Source: Lamellibrachia columna (Eukaryota; Annelida; Polychaeta; Sabellida; Siboglinidae). From it: a stretch of DNA of 64,000 bases. The translations under genes and the position numbers were made by a program. The notes under the pieces were generated by a model. That model ran no database searches. It worked only from the letters and a program-made list of their open reading frames with translations, and was not told the origin of the DNA. Below are positions 48,741-60,529 of this stretch, in pieces. Where the stretch lies: assembly GCA_963662155.1 (NCBI GenBank), contig OY759264.1, positions 18,222,642 to 18,286,641 on the forward strand. Direction: 5' to 3'. How positions within the stretch are numbered: the stretch's first letter is position 1; the number at the start of each line of letters is the position of its first letter.

Positions 48741-49400
48741 CTTTCTGGAACGTTCGAACGACGTCATGGAATTTTCCACGCTCACGAAAAGAAACGCCAT
48801 CCCGCATTTTCACCCTGCTAGCAGACTGAAACCTAGCGGTCGAATGCTCGTACATGCAGCGGGAAAAACGTAGCCGTGCATGTAAGCTATACGACGCATA
48901 TTGCATCATTGCATTATATCGAGAACCTTTCGACGTATGTCGTTTCGCGTCGACACCTACATACCGCCTATTTCACCACGAGTCTGCAAGAAAACCGCGA
49001 GGTCAAAAGGTCAAAAGGTCAAGGTCAACAAAACAAACACCGTCGCTTTCTGGAACGTTCGAACGAAGTCACGCATTTTCACTCTGCTAGCAGACTGAAA
49101 TCTAGCGGACGAAAGTTCGTGCATGCAGCGGGAAAAACGTAGCCGTGCATGTAAGCTATACGAGGCATATTGCATCATTGCATTATATCGAGAACCTTTC
49201 GACGTATGTCGTTTCGCGTCGACACCTACATACCGCCTATAATGATACTAGTCTGCAAGAACACCGCGAGGTCAAAAGTTCAAAAGGTCAAGGTCAACAA
49301 ACAAACATCGTCGCTTTCTGGAACGTTCGAACGAAGACATGGAATTTTCCATAAACATCGCGAGGTCAAAAGGTCAAAGTCAACCCAGTTTTCCCGCGAA
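48741..49400 (+). repeat. 269-bp tandem subrepeat, outer part of left inverted arm
   Basis: Marked by CGTAGCCGTGCATGTAAGCT at 48869 and 49138 and by TTTCTGGAACGTTCGAACGA at 48741, 49047 and about 49315. Its inverted counterpart is 56700-57122. Each unit contains AGGTCA half-sites (49000, 49008, 49016 and 49022). Confidence 0.85.
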
Positions 49401-49581
49401 ATGTGTCAAGACACATCGATCCGGTATGTAACATGGGCTTGTGCGCTTCCAATCGTCTTGTCTCTTTGACATTAGTCAGCCACTGTTTCACATTTCATCG
49501 AAATGTGAAATGTGAAATTTTTTTAAATGTGACACTGTCTACGGGAAAAACCCAGAAAAAGTGTATCGTCACCAAACGTTC

Positions 49582-49719
49582 AGGGTAAACTATAGGAGGT
49601 ATGGGTAAATTGTAGGAATTATGGATCAACTGTAGGAGTTATGGGTAACCTGTAGGAATTATGGGTAAACTGTAGGAGTTATGGTAAACTATAGGAGGTA
49701 TGGGTAAACTGTAGGAAGG
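49582..49719 (+). repeat. 20-bp tandem array, left arm
   Basis: Seven units like GGGTAAACTGTAGGAGTTAT. Inverted counterpart at 56300-56475. Confidence 0.9.
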
Positions 49720-49889
49720 CTTGTGCGCTCCCACTCGTCTTGTCTTTTTTTGACATTACACTCGTCTTGTCTTTTTGACACTGGTCAGTCGCTGTTGGTG
49801 GACTTTGACTTGTGCGCTTCCGCTCGTCTTGTCTTTTTTACACTGGTCAGGCGCTGTTGGTGGAGTTTGACTTGTGTGCTCCCACTCGT

Positions 49890-51030
49890 CTTGGTGACAA
49901 CTTGGAGAAAACAAGACATTGTCATAAAAAACATGAAGAAAACAAGACATTGTTGGTGACATCTTGAAGAAAACAAGAGACTGATGGTACCAACTTGAAG
50001 AAAACAAGACACTGTTGGTGACAACTTGAAGAAAACAAGACACTGTTGGTGACAACTTGAAGAAAACAAGACACTGTTGGTGACAACTTGAAGAAAACAA
50101 GACACTGTTGGTGACAACTTGAAGAAAACAAGACATTGTCATACACAACTTGAAGAAAACAAGACACTGTTGGTGACAACTTGAAGAAAACAAGACACTG
50201 TTGGTGACAACTTGAAGAAAATAAGACACTGTTGGCGACAACTTGAAGAAAACAAGACACTGTTGGTGACAACTTGAAGAAAACAAGACACTGTCACACA
50301 AAATTTGAAGAAAAGAAGACATTGTCATACACAACTTGAAGAAAACAAGACAGTGTCGGTGACAACTTGAAGAAAACAAGACACTTTTGGTGACAACTTG
50401 AAGAAAACAAGACACTGTTGGTGACAACTTTGAGAAAACAAGACATTGTCATACAAAACTTGAAGAAAACAAGACATTTTTGGTGACAACTTGAAGAAAA
50501 CAAGACACTGTCAAAAACAATTTTAAGAAAACATGACATTGTCATACACAACTTGAAGAAAACAAGGCACTGTTGGTGACAACTTGAAGAAAACAAGACA
50601 CTGTTGGTGCCAACTTGAAGAAAACAAGACACTGTTGGTGACAACTTGAAGAAAACAAGACACTGTTGGTGACAACATGAAGAAAACAAGACATTGTCAT
50701 ACAAAACTTGAAGAAAACAAGACACTGTTGTTGACAAATTGGAGAAAACAAGACATTGTCATACAAAACTTGAAGAATAGAAGACATTGTTGGTGACATC
50801 TTGAAGAAAACAAGACATAGTTGGTTCAAACTTGAAGAAAAGAAGACACTGTTGGTTACAACTTGAAGAAAACAAGACATTGTTGGTGACAACTTGAAGA
50901 AAACAAGACACTATTGGTGACAACTTGAAGAAAACAAGACACTGTCACACAAAATTGGAAGAAAACAAGACATTGTCATACACAACTTGAAGAAAACAAG
51001 ACACTGTTGGTGACAACTTGAAGAAAACAA
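49890..51030 (-). repeat. 31-bp satellite A, inverted orientation
   Basis: About 36 units with core AAACAAGACACTGTTGGTGA. Two common variants alternate irregularly: one with TTGGTGACAACTTG and one with TTGTCATACACAACTTG. The period of 31 makes a 31-residue repeat in each frame, giving open frames of up to 223 codons that are not genes. Confidence 0.95.
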
Positions 51031-51650
51031 GGTAGGTCCAAAGACCTGTTACTTTATGTATTGTAGGTCCAAAAACCTGCTACTTTAGGTTTTGTAGGTC
51101 CAAAGACCTGCTACTTTATGCATTGTAGGGCAAAACAAACATACAACTTTATGTAATGTAGGTCCAAAGACCTGCTACTTTATGTTTTGTGTGTTCAAGG
51201 ACCTACAACTTTATGTAGTGTAGGTCCAAAGACCTTCTACTTTATGCATTGTAGGTCCAAGGACCTACACCTTTATGTATTGTAGGTCTAAGGATATACA
51301 ACTTTATATATTGTAGGTCCAAATACCTACAACTTTATGTATTGTAGATCCAAGGACCTACAACTTTATGTATTTTAGGTCAAAAGACCTGCTACTTTAT
51401 GTTTTGTAGGTTCGAGGACCTACAACTTTATGTATTGTAGGTCCAAATACCTGCTACTTTAGGTTTTGTGGGTTCAAGGACCTACACCTTTATGTATTGG
51501 AGGTCCAAAGACCAGCTACTTTATATATTGTAGGTCCAAAGACCTGCTACTTTATGTATTGTAGGTCCAAAGACCTGCTACTTTATGTATTGTAGGTCCA
51601 AAAATAAATACATCTTTTTGTATTATAGGTCCAAAGACCTACAACTTGAT
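51031..51650 (-). repeat. 31-bp satellite B, inverted orientation
   Basis: About 20 units with core TTGTAGGTCCAAAGACCTGC or TTGTAGGTCCAAGGACCTAC followed by TTTATGTA. The join to satellite A is CAAG followed by GTAGGTCC. Confidence 0.95.
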
Positions 51651-52270
51651 GTTTTGTGTGACAGTGTCTTGTTTTCTTCAAGTTGTCGCCAACAGTGTCT
51701 TGTTTTCTTCAAGTTATCACCAACAGTGTCTTGTTTTCTTCAAGTTGTCACCAACAGTGTCTTGTTTTCTTCAAGTTGTGTATGACAATGCCTTGTTTTC
51801 TTCAAGTTGTCACCAACAGTGTCTTGTTTTCTTCAAGTTGTGTATGACAATGCCTTGTTTTCTTCAAGTTGTCACCAACAGTGTCCTGTTTTCTTCAAGT
51901 TGTCACCAACAGTGTCTTGTTTTCTTCAAGTTGTCACCAACAGTGTCTTGTTTTCTTCAAGTTGTCACCAACAGTGTCTTGTTTTCTTCAAGATGTCACC
52001 AACACTGTCTTGTTTTCTTCAAGCTGTCACCATCAGTGTCTTGTTTTCTTCACGTTTTGTATGACAATGTCTTATTTTCTTCAAGTTGTGTATGACAATG
52101 TCTTCTTTTCTTCAAATTTTGTGTGACAGTGTCTTGTTTTCTTCAAGTTGTCACCAACAGTGTCTAGTTTTCTTCAAGTTGTCACTAACAGTGTCTTGTT
52201 TTTTCAAGTTGTCACCAACAGTGCCTTGTTTTCTTCAAGTTGTCACCAACAGTGTCTTGTTTTCTTCAAG
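51651..52270 (+). repeat. 31-bp satellite A, direct orientation
   Basis: About 20 units with core TCACCAACAGTGTCTTGTTT. Orientation switches here relative to the left array. The join between B and A contains TTTTGTGTGACAGTGTC, a variant also present inside other A blocks. Confidence 0.95.
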
Positions 52271-54114
52271 TTATGTATGTTTTTGGACCTACAATACATA
52301 AAGTAGCAGGTCTTTGGACCTACAATACATAAAGTAGCAGGTCTTTGGACCTACAATACATAAAGTAGCAGGTCTTTGGACCAACAAAACATCAAGTTGT
52401 AGGTCTTTGGACCTACAATACAAAAAGATGTATGTATTTTTGGACTTACAATACATAAAGTAGCAGGTCTTTGGATCTACAATACATAAAGTAGCAGGTC
52501 TTTGGACCTACAATATATAAAGTAGCAGGTCTTTGGACCTCCAATACATAAAGTTGTAGGTCCTTGAACCCACAAAACCTAAAGTAGCAGGTACTTGGAC
52601 CAACAATACATAAAGTTGTAGGTCCTTGAACCTACCAAACATAAAGTAGCAGTTCTTTTGACCTAAAATACATAAAGTTGTAGGTCCTTGGATCTACAAT
52701 ACATAAAGTTGTAGGTATTTGGACCTACAATACATACAGTTGTATGTCCTTAGACCTACAATACATAAAGTTGTAAGTCCTTGGACCTACAATAAATAAA
52801 GTAGCAGGTCTTTGGACCTACATTACATTAAGTTGTATGTTTGTTTTTTTTGCCCTACAATGCATAAAGTAGCAGGTCTTTGGACCTACAATATATAAAG
52901 TAGCAGGTCTTTGGACCTACAATATATATAAAGTAGCAGGTCTTTGGACCTACAATACATGAAGTAGCAGGTCTTTGGATCTCCAATACATAAAGTTGTA
53001 GGTCCTTGAAACCCCAAAACCTAAAGTAGCAGGTCTTGGGACCTACAATACATAAAGTAGCAGGTCTTTCGACCTACAATACATAAAGTTGTAGGTTTTT
53101 GGACCTACAATACATAAAGTAACAGGTCTTTCGACCTACCTTGTTTTCCTCAAGTTGTCACCAACAGTGTCTTGTTTTCTTCAAGTTGTGTATGACAATG
53201 TCTTGTTTTCTTCAAATTTTGTGTGACAGTGTCTTGTTTTCTTCGAGTTATCACCAATAGTGTCTTGTTTTCTTAAAGTTGTCACCAACAATGTCTTGTT
53301 TTCTTCAAGTTGTAACCAACAGTGTCTTGTTTTCTTCAAGTTTGCACCAACAGTGTCTTGTTTTCTTCAAGATGTCACCAACAATGTCTTGTTTTCTTCA
53401 AGTTTTGTATGACAATGTCTTGTTTTCTCCAAGTTGTCATCAACAGTGTCTTGTTTTCTTCAAGTTTTGTATGACAATGTCTTGTTTTCTTCAAGTTGTC
53501 ACCAACAGTGTCTTGTTTTCTTCAAGTTGTCACCAACAGTGTCTTGTTTTCTTCAAGTTGGCACAAACAGTGTCTTGTTTTCTTCAAGTTGTCACCAACA
53601 GTGTCTTGTTTTCTTCAAGTTGTCACCAACAGTGCCTTGTTTTCTTCAAGTTGTGTATGACAATGTCTGGTTTTCTTAAAATTTTGTGTGACAGTGTCTT
53701 GTTTTCTTCAAGTTGTCACCAACAATGTCTTGTTTTCTTCAAGTTTTGTATGACAATGTCTTGTTTTCTCCAAGTTGTCACCAACAGTGTCTTGTTTTCT
53801 TCAAGTTGTCACCAACAGTGTCTTGTTTTCTTCAAGTTGTCACCGACAATGTCTTGTTTTCTTCAAGTTGTCGCCAACATTGTCTTGTTTTCTTCAAGCT
53901 GCCACCAACAGTGTCTTGTTTTCTTCAAGTTGTGTATGACAATGTCTTCTTTTCTTCAAATTTTGTGTGACAGTGTCTTGTTTTCGTCAAGTTGTCACCA
54001 ACAGTGTCTTGTTTTCTTCAAGTTGTCACTAACAGTGTCTTGTTTTTTCAAGTTGTCACCAACAGTGCCTTGTTTTCTTCAAGTTGTCACCAACAGTGTC
54101 TTGTTTTCTTCAAG
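52271..54114 (+). repeat. 1844-bp higher-order repeat, copy 1 (satellite B then A)
   Basis: Satellite B at 52271-53138 (868 bp, 28 units of 31) and satellite A at 53139-54114. Both internal joins recur exactly 1844 bp later: the A-to-B join at 52271 and 54115, and the B-to-A join at 53141 and 54985. Confidence 0.93.
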
Positions 54115-55958
54115 TTATGTATGTTTTTGGACCTACAATACATAAAGTAGCAGGTCTTTGGACCTACAATACATAAAGTAGCAGGTCTTTGGACCTACAA
54201 TACATAAAGTAGCAGGTCTTTGGACCAACAAAACATCAAGTTGTAGGTCTTTGGACCTACAATACAAAAAGATGTATGTATTTTTGGACTTACAATACAT
54301 AAAGTAGCAGGTCTTTGGATCTACAATACATAAAGTAGCAGGTCTTTGGACCTACAATATATAAAGTAGCAGGTCTTTGGACCTCCAATACATAAAGTTG
54401 TAGGTCCTTGAACCCACAAAACCTAAAGTAGCAGGTATTTGGACCAACAATACATAAAGTTGTAGGTCCTTGAACCTACAAAACCTAAAGTACCAGGTCT
54501 TTTGACCTAAAATACATAAAGTTGTAGGTCCTTGGATCTACAATACATAAAGTTGTAGGTATTTGGACCTACAATACATAAAGTTGTATGTCCTTAGACC
54601 TACAATACATAAAGTTGTAAGTCCTTGGACCTACAATAAATAAAGTAGCAGGTCTTTGGACCTACATTATATTAAGTTGTATGTTTTTTTTTTTTGCCCT
54701 ACAATGCATAAAGTAGCAGGTCTTTGGACCTACAATATATAAAGTAGCAGGTCTTTGGACCTATAATATATATAAAGTAGCAGGTCTTTGGACCTACAAT
54801 ACATGAAGTAGCAGGTCTTTGGATCTCCAATACATAAAGTTGTAGGTCCTTGAACCCCCAAAACCTAAAGTAGCAGGTATTGGGACCTACAATACATAAA
54901 GTAGCAGGTCTTTCGACCTACAATACATAAAGTTGTAGGTTTTTGGACCTACAATACATAAAGTAACAGGTCTTTGGACCTACCTTGTTTTCCTCAAGTT
55001 GTCACCAACAGTGTCTTGTTTTCTTCAAGTTGTGTATGACAATGTCTTGTTTTCTTCAAATTTTGTGTGACAGTGTCTTGTTTTCTTCGAGTTATCACCA
55101 ATAGTGTCTTGTTTTCTTAAAGTTGTCACCAACAGTGTCTTGTTTTCTTCAAGTTGTAACCAACAGTGTCTTGTTTTCTTCAAGTTGGCACCAACAGTGT
55201 CTTGTTTTCTTCAAGATGTCACCAACAATGTCTTGTTTTCTTCAAGTTTTGTATGACAATGTCTTGTTTTCTCCAAGTTGTCATCAACAGTGTCTTGTTT
55301 TCTTCAAGTTTTGTATGACAATGTCTTGTTTTCTTCAAGTTGTCACCAACAGTATCTTGTTTTCTTCAAGTTGTCACCAACAGTGTCTTGTTTTCTTCAA
55401 GTTGGCACCAACAGTGTCTTGTTTTCTTCAAGTTGTCACCAACAGTGTCTTGTTTTCTTCAAGTTGTCACCAACAGTGCCTTGTTTTCTTCAAGTTGTGT
55501 ATGACAATGTCTGGTTTTCTTAAAATTTTGTGTGACAGTGTCTTGTTTTCTTCAAGTTGTCACCAACAATGTCTTGTTTTCTTCAAGTTGTGTATGACAA
55601 TGTCTTGTTTTCCTCAAATTTTGTGTGACAGTGTCTTGTTTTCTTCAAGTTGGCACCAACAGTGTCTTGTTTTCTTCAATATGTCACCAACAATGTCTTG
55701 TTTTCTTCAAGTTTTGTATGACAATGTCTTGTTTTCTCCAAGTTGTCACCAACAGTGTCTTGTTTTCTTCAAGTTGTCACCAACAGTGTCTTGTTTTCTT
55801 CAAGTTGTCACCGACAATGTCTTGTTTTCTTCAAGTTGTCGCCAACATTGTCTTGTTTTCTTCAAGCTGCCACCAACAGTGTCTTGTTTTCTTCAAGTTG
55901 TGTATGACAATGTCTTCTTTTCTTCAAATTTTGTGTGACAGTGTCTTGTTTTCGTCAA
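54115..55958 (+). repeat. 1844-bp higher-order repeat, copy 2
   Basis: Nearly identical to copy 1 over satellite B (same variant order, including the TTTTTTTTGCCCTACAATGC unit). Satellite A starts the same way and diverges in unit order after about 55500. Recent duplication by unequal exchange is likely. Confidence 0.92.
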
Positions 55959-56120
55959 GTTGTCACCAACAGTGTCTTGTTTTCTTCAAGTTGTCACCAA
56001 CAGTGTCTTGTTTTCTTCAAGTTGGTACAAACAGTGTTTTGTTTTCTTCAAGATGTCACCAACAATGTCTTGTTTTCTTCAAGTTTTGTATGATAATGTC
56101 TTGTTTTCTCCAAGTTGTCA
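55959..56120 (+). repeat. End of satellite A
   Basis: The last five or so 31-bp units before the right flank. The final units (TTTTCTCCAAGTTGTCACCAAG) mirror the first units on the left at 49890. Confidence 0.9.
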
Positions 56121-57122
56121 CCAAGACGAGTGGGAGCACACAAGTCAAACTCCACCAACAGCACCTGACCAGTGTGAAAAAGACAAGACGAGTGGAAGCG
56201 CACAAGTCAAAGTCCACCAACAGTGACTGACCAGTGTCAAAAAGACAAGACGAGTGTAATGTCATAAAAAGACAATACGAGTGGGAGCGCACAAGCCTTC
56301 CTACAGTTTACCCATACCTCCTACATTTTACCCATAACTCCTACAGTTTACCCATAATTCCTACAGGTTACCCATAACTCCTACAGTTTACCCATAATTC
56401 CTACAGGTTACCCATAACTCCTACAGTTGATCCATAATTCCTACAATTTACCCATACCTCCTACAGTTTACCCTGAACGTTTGGTGACGATGCACTTTTT
56501 CTGGGTTTTTCCCGTAGACAGTTTCACATTAAAACAAATTTCACATTTCACATTTCGGTGAAATGTGAAACAGTGGCTGACCAATGTCAAAGAGACAAGA
56601 CGATTGGAAGCGCACAAGCCCATGTTACATACCGGATCGATGTGTCTTGACACATTTCGCCGGAAAACTGGGTTGACCTTGACCCTTTGACCTTTTGACC
56701 TCGCGATGTTTATGGAAAATTCCATGACTTCGTTCGAACGTTCCAGAAAGCGACGGTGTTTGTTTGTTGACCTTGACTTTTTGACCTTTTGACCTCGCGG
56801 TGTTCTTGCAGACTAGTATCATTATAGGCGGTATGTAGGTGTCGACGCGAAACGACATACGTCGAAAGGTTCTCGATATAATGCAATGATGCAATATGCG
56901 TCGTATAGCTTACATGCACGGCTACGTTTTTCCCGCTGCATGCACGAACTTTCGTCCGCTAGATTTCAGTCTGCTAGCAGGGTGAAAATGCGTGACTTCG
57001 TTCGAACGTTCCAGAAAGCGACGGTGTTGGTTTTGTTGACCTTGACCTTTTGACCTTTTCACCTCGCGGTGTTCTTGCAGACTCGTGGTGAAATAGGCGG
57101 TATGTAGGTGTCGACGCGAAAC
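56121..57122 (-). repeat. Right inverted arm flank
   Basis: Inverted copy of 48944-49889: the GACGAGTGGGAGC units, the 20-bp array (56300-56475) and the 269-bp subrepeat follow in mirrored order. Similarity to the left ends at about 57122 (GACGCGAAAC then CCAAGACG), while the left arm continues outward by about 200 bases more. Confidence 0.9.
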
Positions 57123-57595
57123 CCAAGACGTGCGACGTTACTGAATTCCAACTCAAAGGGAACGTTCCTCACCCAGCCTCGTTTTGATCCCGGGTGAATG
57201 TTTACGTAATCCGGAATGTTGGCCGACTATCACGTGATGGACCGTTGGCGGACTATCATCGCACAAGACAATTATAATAATATTCGCCTCACATTGTATA
57301 AATATTATTTTTGACATGTGTAAAAAATATTCATTTAAACACCATCAAATCCGGGGCTAATGCTCCGTTCACGAGGGTGGACACATATATATAACATAGT
57401 ATTTTGAAATTACACATCAAAAGAAAAACAATGCAAAGAGAAAGTACAATCAAATAATAAAAATTGGTCACTATTGTTTAAATACTAATGCTTTGCATAC
57501 AATGTGTAAAGTTGTAAAAACCGTGAACAAAATATTTCAAAATGTATATTCACTACGTCGTATAAAACATAGAAATTAGTTTGAAAATAAAAATG
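57123..57595. other. No gene recognised
   Basis: AT-rich spacer between the satellite complex and the LINE fragment. Confidence 0.5.
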
Positions 57596-58695
57596 TATGT
57601 AATGTCTTTTTGAACTGTGCGCGATTCCCGGTGTCCCGTTGTGTGGCTGGTAAAGAGTTCCTCAGCGTCGAGCCAGCGCACGCAAACGCTCGGCGACCGT
57701 ACCGTTCGAGGTTGAACGTGGAATGTGCAGAAGTAGACCGCCGGCACAGCGTAGGGAGCGGCGTGGATTATGACGACGCAGCAACAAAGCGAGGAACAAA
57801 GATGTGCCTTCGTTAAGCGCACACTGTTCATGGACTAATATCTTGTACTCTATGCGCTTTTTTACGGGAAGTCAATGCAACTGCCTCAGTATCTCGGACA
57901 TCGATTGTCGATCACCTCGTCAGATCTGGTGGACGATTCGTGCCGCCGACCGCTGCACCATTTCCAGACGGTGTAGGAGACGGTCTGGTATGCCGAATAG
58001 CATCGCATTGCCGTAGTCAATGCGTGAAGTTACAAATGCTTGCAGTAGGCATTTGCACACACTGGTTGCTATGGAGTCTTGTATCCGTGTAATTCGAGCT
58101 AGATGGTAATATGCACTCCGACATTTGTTCGCAACCTGTGACGCCATAAGAGGTCAGCGTCAATGACGAATCCAATATCTCTGACGACAGCAGATGTCCC
58201 CACTAGCTCACCATATATGTGCACGTATGTAATTGCTATTGGCGCGCGCAGACTTGATGACCGGGTGACGATGGTTTGCGATTTCCTCTCGTTGAGGATG
58301 AGCCCAGTGTCTGCTGGCCAAATTTTACGTCTCGGATGCAAACCTCCATTCGTATAACTGCATCTGCATGATCAGTGGCGGGAAATTGACGAACAGCTGC
58401 GTGTCGTCAGCATACAGGTGGTGTTGTATGTGGTGTTGTTGGAGGAGTTTCACCAGTGGCGCAATTTAGGCGTTAACGGAACTTCCGTCATCATAACGCT
58501 ATGGTGTGATATTCCTTTCTTGACCCGCACCACAAATGTTCGGACTTGGAGGTAGGACGTCAACCACGTGTTTGCTTCACCACTGACGTCATAGCCGTGC
58601 AGCCGCCACAGCAGTACAGTGTGGTCTGTAGTGTCGAAAGCAGCATATATAGTACTGGGGTTGTTCTGGAAATTTAGGATTTGGTTGCACCCCAT
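57596..58695 (-). pseudogene. LINE RT fragment (family C)
   Basis: Minus strand: STIYAAFDTTDHTVLL (motif A region, 58.63 kb), LTSYLQVRTFVVRV, then after a deletion of the catalytic DD region LNERKSQTIVTRSS and IGFVIDADL (58.2 kb), TSRIDYGNAMLFGIPDRLL and VQRSAARIV (57.95 kb), and finally a LP-VKKRIEYKIL string in which the preceding Trp codon is TGA (57.86 kb). This series is typical of L2/CR1/Rex1-type RT and is distinct from families A and B. The 5' end and the FADD motif are missing. Several frameshifts. Confidence 0.75.
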
Positions 58696-59240
58696 GCCAA
58701 CATAGGTTTCTGTATATTTTCTTTTTAATTGAACTATAAACTAATAATTTCCAAACATTAACCAACATTTTAGGTGTGTTAGAAAAACAACATTTATCAT
58801 GAGTGGTTGGCAACAGTTCTCAGAAATAACTGAAATCACAAAATATATCCCATAAATTAAATAATTTAACTTGAATCATGTTATAAATTCACGGGTAGAT
58901 ACATAAGTGAATGTACAACAGCAGTGTATCTCGAAATCTTTCACTTTCAATTTTAAATATGATACGTTCGGTCATTTTGAGCAACAATTACTCACCTTTT
59001 TCAGTAAAATATATATCCTTTGCGCTTTCGTTTGTTTCCGACTCACACCCATTGTATATACACCAGATAATTTCATATCAGTATATTCCCATATCCATAT
59101 CACGTAGATAAAAATTGGCGAGATATATTCAATATTCATGAAGACATCGCCATATATGTAACCCTACCCTCAAATGAGGAAAAATCAACAGCTTAGAAAA
59201 CGCAACTGCACATAATTGCTACATTTGATATCTCGCTGGA
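58696..59240. other. AT-rich flank of copy B, no gene recognised
   Basis: I looked for the terminal inverted repeat of the 25-30 kb element here and did not find it. Confidence 0.5.
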
Positions 59241-59264
59241 TTTCTTGTTTTTCTTGTCTCGACT

Positions 59265-60340
59265 TACAGTTGATTTGTCTTGAAGACTACACACAGACTG
59301 TATCTGGATGGGGTGGTTTTAATGCTCGCCCACATGAAGACTACACACAGACTGTACCTGGATGGTGTGGTTTTAATGCTCTGCTGAGGACGAAGGAACT
59401 CATTCCTCTGCCACACAAGGTTGGCTACCTACCAGTCATTGACATATCGCCAACCGATCTGAATGTTATCTACACGTTGATGAAGAGGTTTATGGACATA
59501 ATTGACATAAATAGTGGTTGTCATGTAGATCAACCAAGACATTCAGTGGTTGTGGTTTGTGACCAGGCTGTGTATGCCAATGCTTTTGAGATATACAATT
59601 CCCCTTTGCATGACAGGCTTGAGATAATTGTGTTGCGCTTGGGTGCGTTACATATCATCATCCATTTCATGGCAATCATTGGGAGTCGCTTTGGTAGCGC
59701 AGGATTGCGAGATGTGTTGATCGAGTCAGATATCTGAGCAACAGGTTCCGTTGATGCTACACTTGATGGTCACCATCACAACAGAGGTGTCAAGGTACAC
59801 AAGTTGGCTGCAGAAGGCATTGGTCGACTTCGTTAGGCCATGTTTCTGCAGTGGAACACAGAAAAAGAACCACTTCTAGACATGGTCTCCCTGGCAAGAC
59901 ATGACATAATCCATGTCCAGAAACAATGCACGTACTGTTGACATCTGAAATCTTCACAATGGCAAACCAGCGTTTAACAGAGTTTTGCTCATCACTTGGA
60001 CCAAATGAAAAGTTCTGGTCATCATACATTGATATTGTGGATCTTGCAATTTATTCGGTCCACCAGAGAGGCTGGTTGGAACTTGCACATTCAGTGTTTG
60101 CAAGAGATGATGCCATGGTTTGCAGCATATGACAGGATAAATTATGCCAGATACTTATGGAATTGTGAATCACACTGAATCATGGAGCAGTTCTTAAATG
60201 GATGGTACTTAGGACTGACTGAGGTGAATACTTGCGTTTGTGCAAGGATATGTCTGGACAATCGAATGCATGCAGCTACAAACCACAGACCAAAGGATGT
60301 TAGGAAAAGACGTGTTGCAGAAGACGATGCAGCTGTGTGA
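59265..60340 (+). pseudogene. Uncharacterised multicopy family, copy B (middle section only)
   Basis: Same family as the gene in the TIR element. Blocks in order: VPGWCGFNALL (equals VPAWMGFNQL of copy A), HKVGYLPVIDISPTDLNVIY (equals YLPIINAS and beyond), VVVVCDQAVYANAFEIY, RLGALHIIIHFMAIIGSRFG, then an in-frame TGA at 59735, DGHHHNRGVKVHKL, a TAG, FWSSYIDIVDLAI and, after a shift near 60058, MMPWFAAYDRINYARYL. The N-terminal part and the HEEAD/Cys-rich end are absent. The fragment is cut at 60360 by a LINE tail. CTTACAG at about 59265 could be an old splice acceptor, a weak inference. Confidence 0.75.
59282..59389 (+). repeat. 54-bp in-frame tandem duplication inside copy B
   Basis: Starts at 59282 and 59336. 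Each copy encodes EDYTQTVxGWxGFNA plus three residues. It covers the VPGW block. Confidence 0.9.
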
Positions 60341-60529
60341 CGTATTGAAACATGCATCACTTCTTCTTCTTCCATTTAAGCTCAGGACTCTATGTTAGCC
60401 ACATATAAATGTGGCTAGAGTATTTTCGAGCCGTGATCACTATTGCGTGGGAGCTGGTGATGTAGTGCTGGTTCTGGTCCGTGTTGGTCAGAATATGTCG
60501 CGTTTGCGTAGTTAAGCAATAAATTAGTG

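Noticed and set aside
49756..56230. Many open frames of 80-290 codons on both strands repeating a 31-residue motif
   Set aside because: They are translations of 31-bp satellite A; any 31-bp stop-poor unit gives them in several frames. No independent coding evidence.
49582..57122. CRISPR-like arrays
   Set aside because: The units are contiguous tandem repeats with no unique spacers, and the context is eukaryotic.
58696..59240. Left TIR for copy B of the unnamed family
   Set aside because: Neither the TAGACTAGGC terminus nor the inner AGCGACAATGG block is present there.
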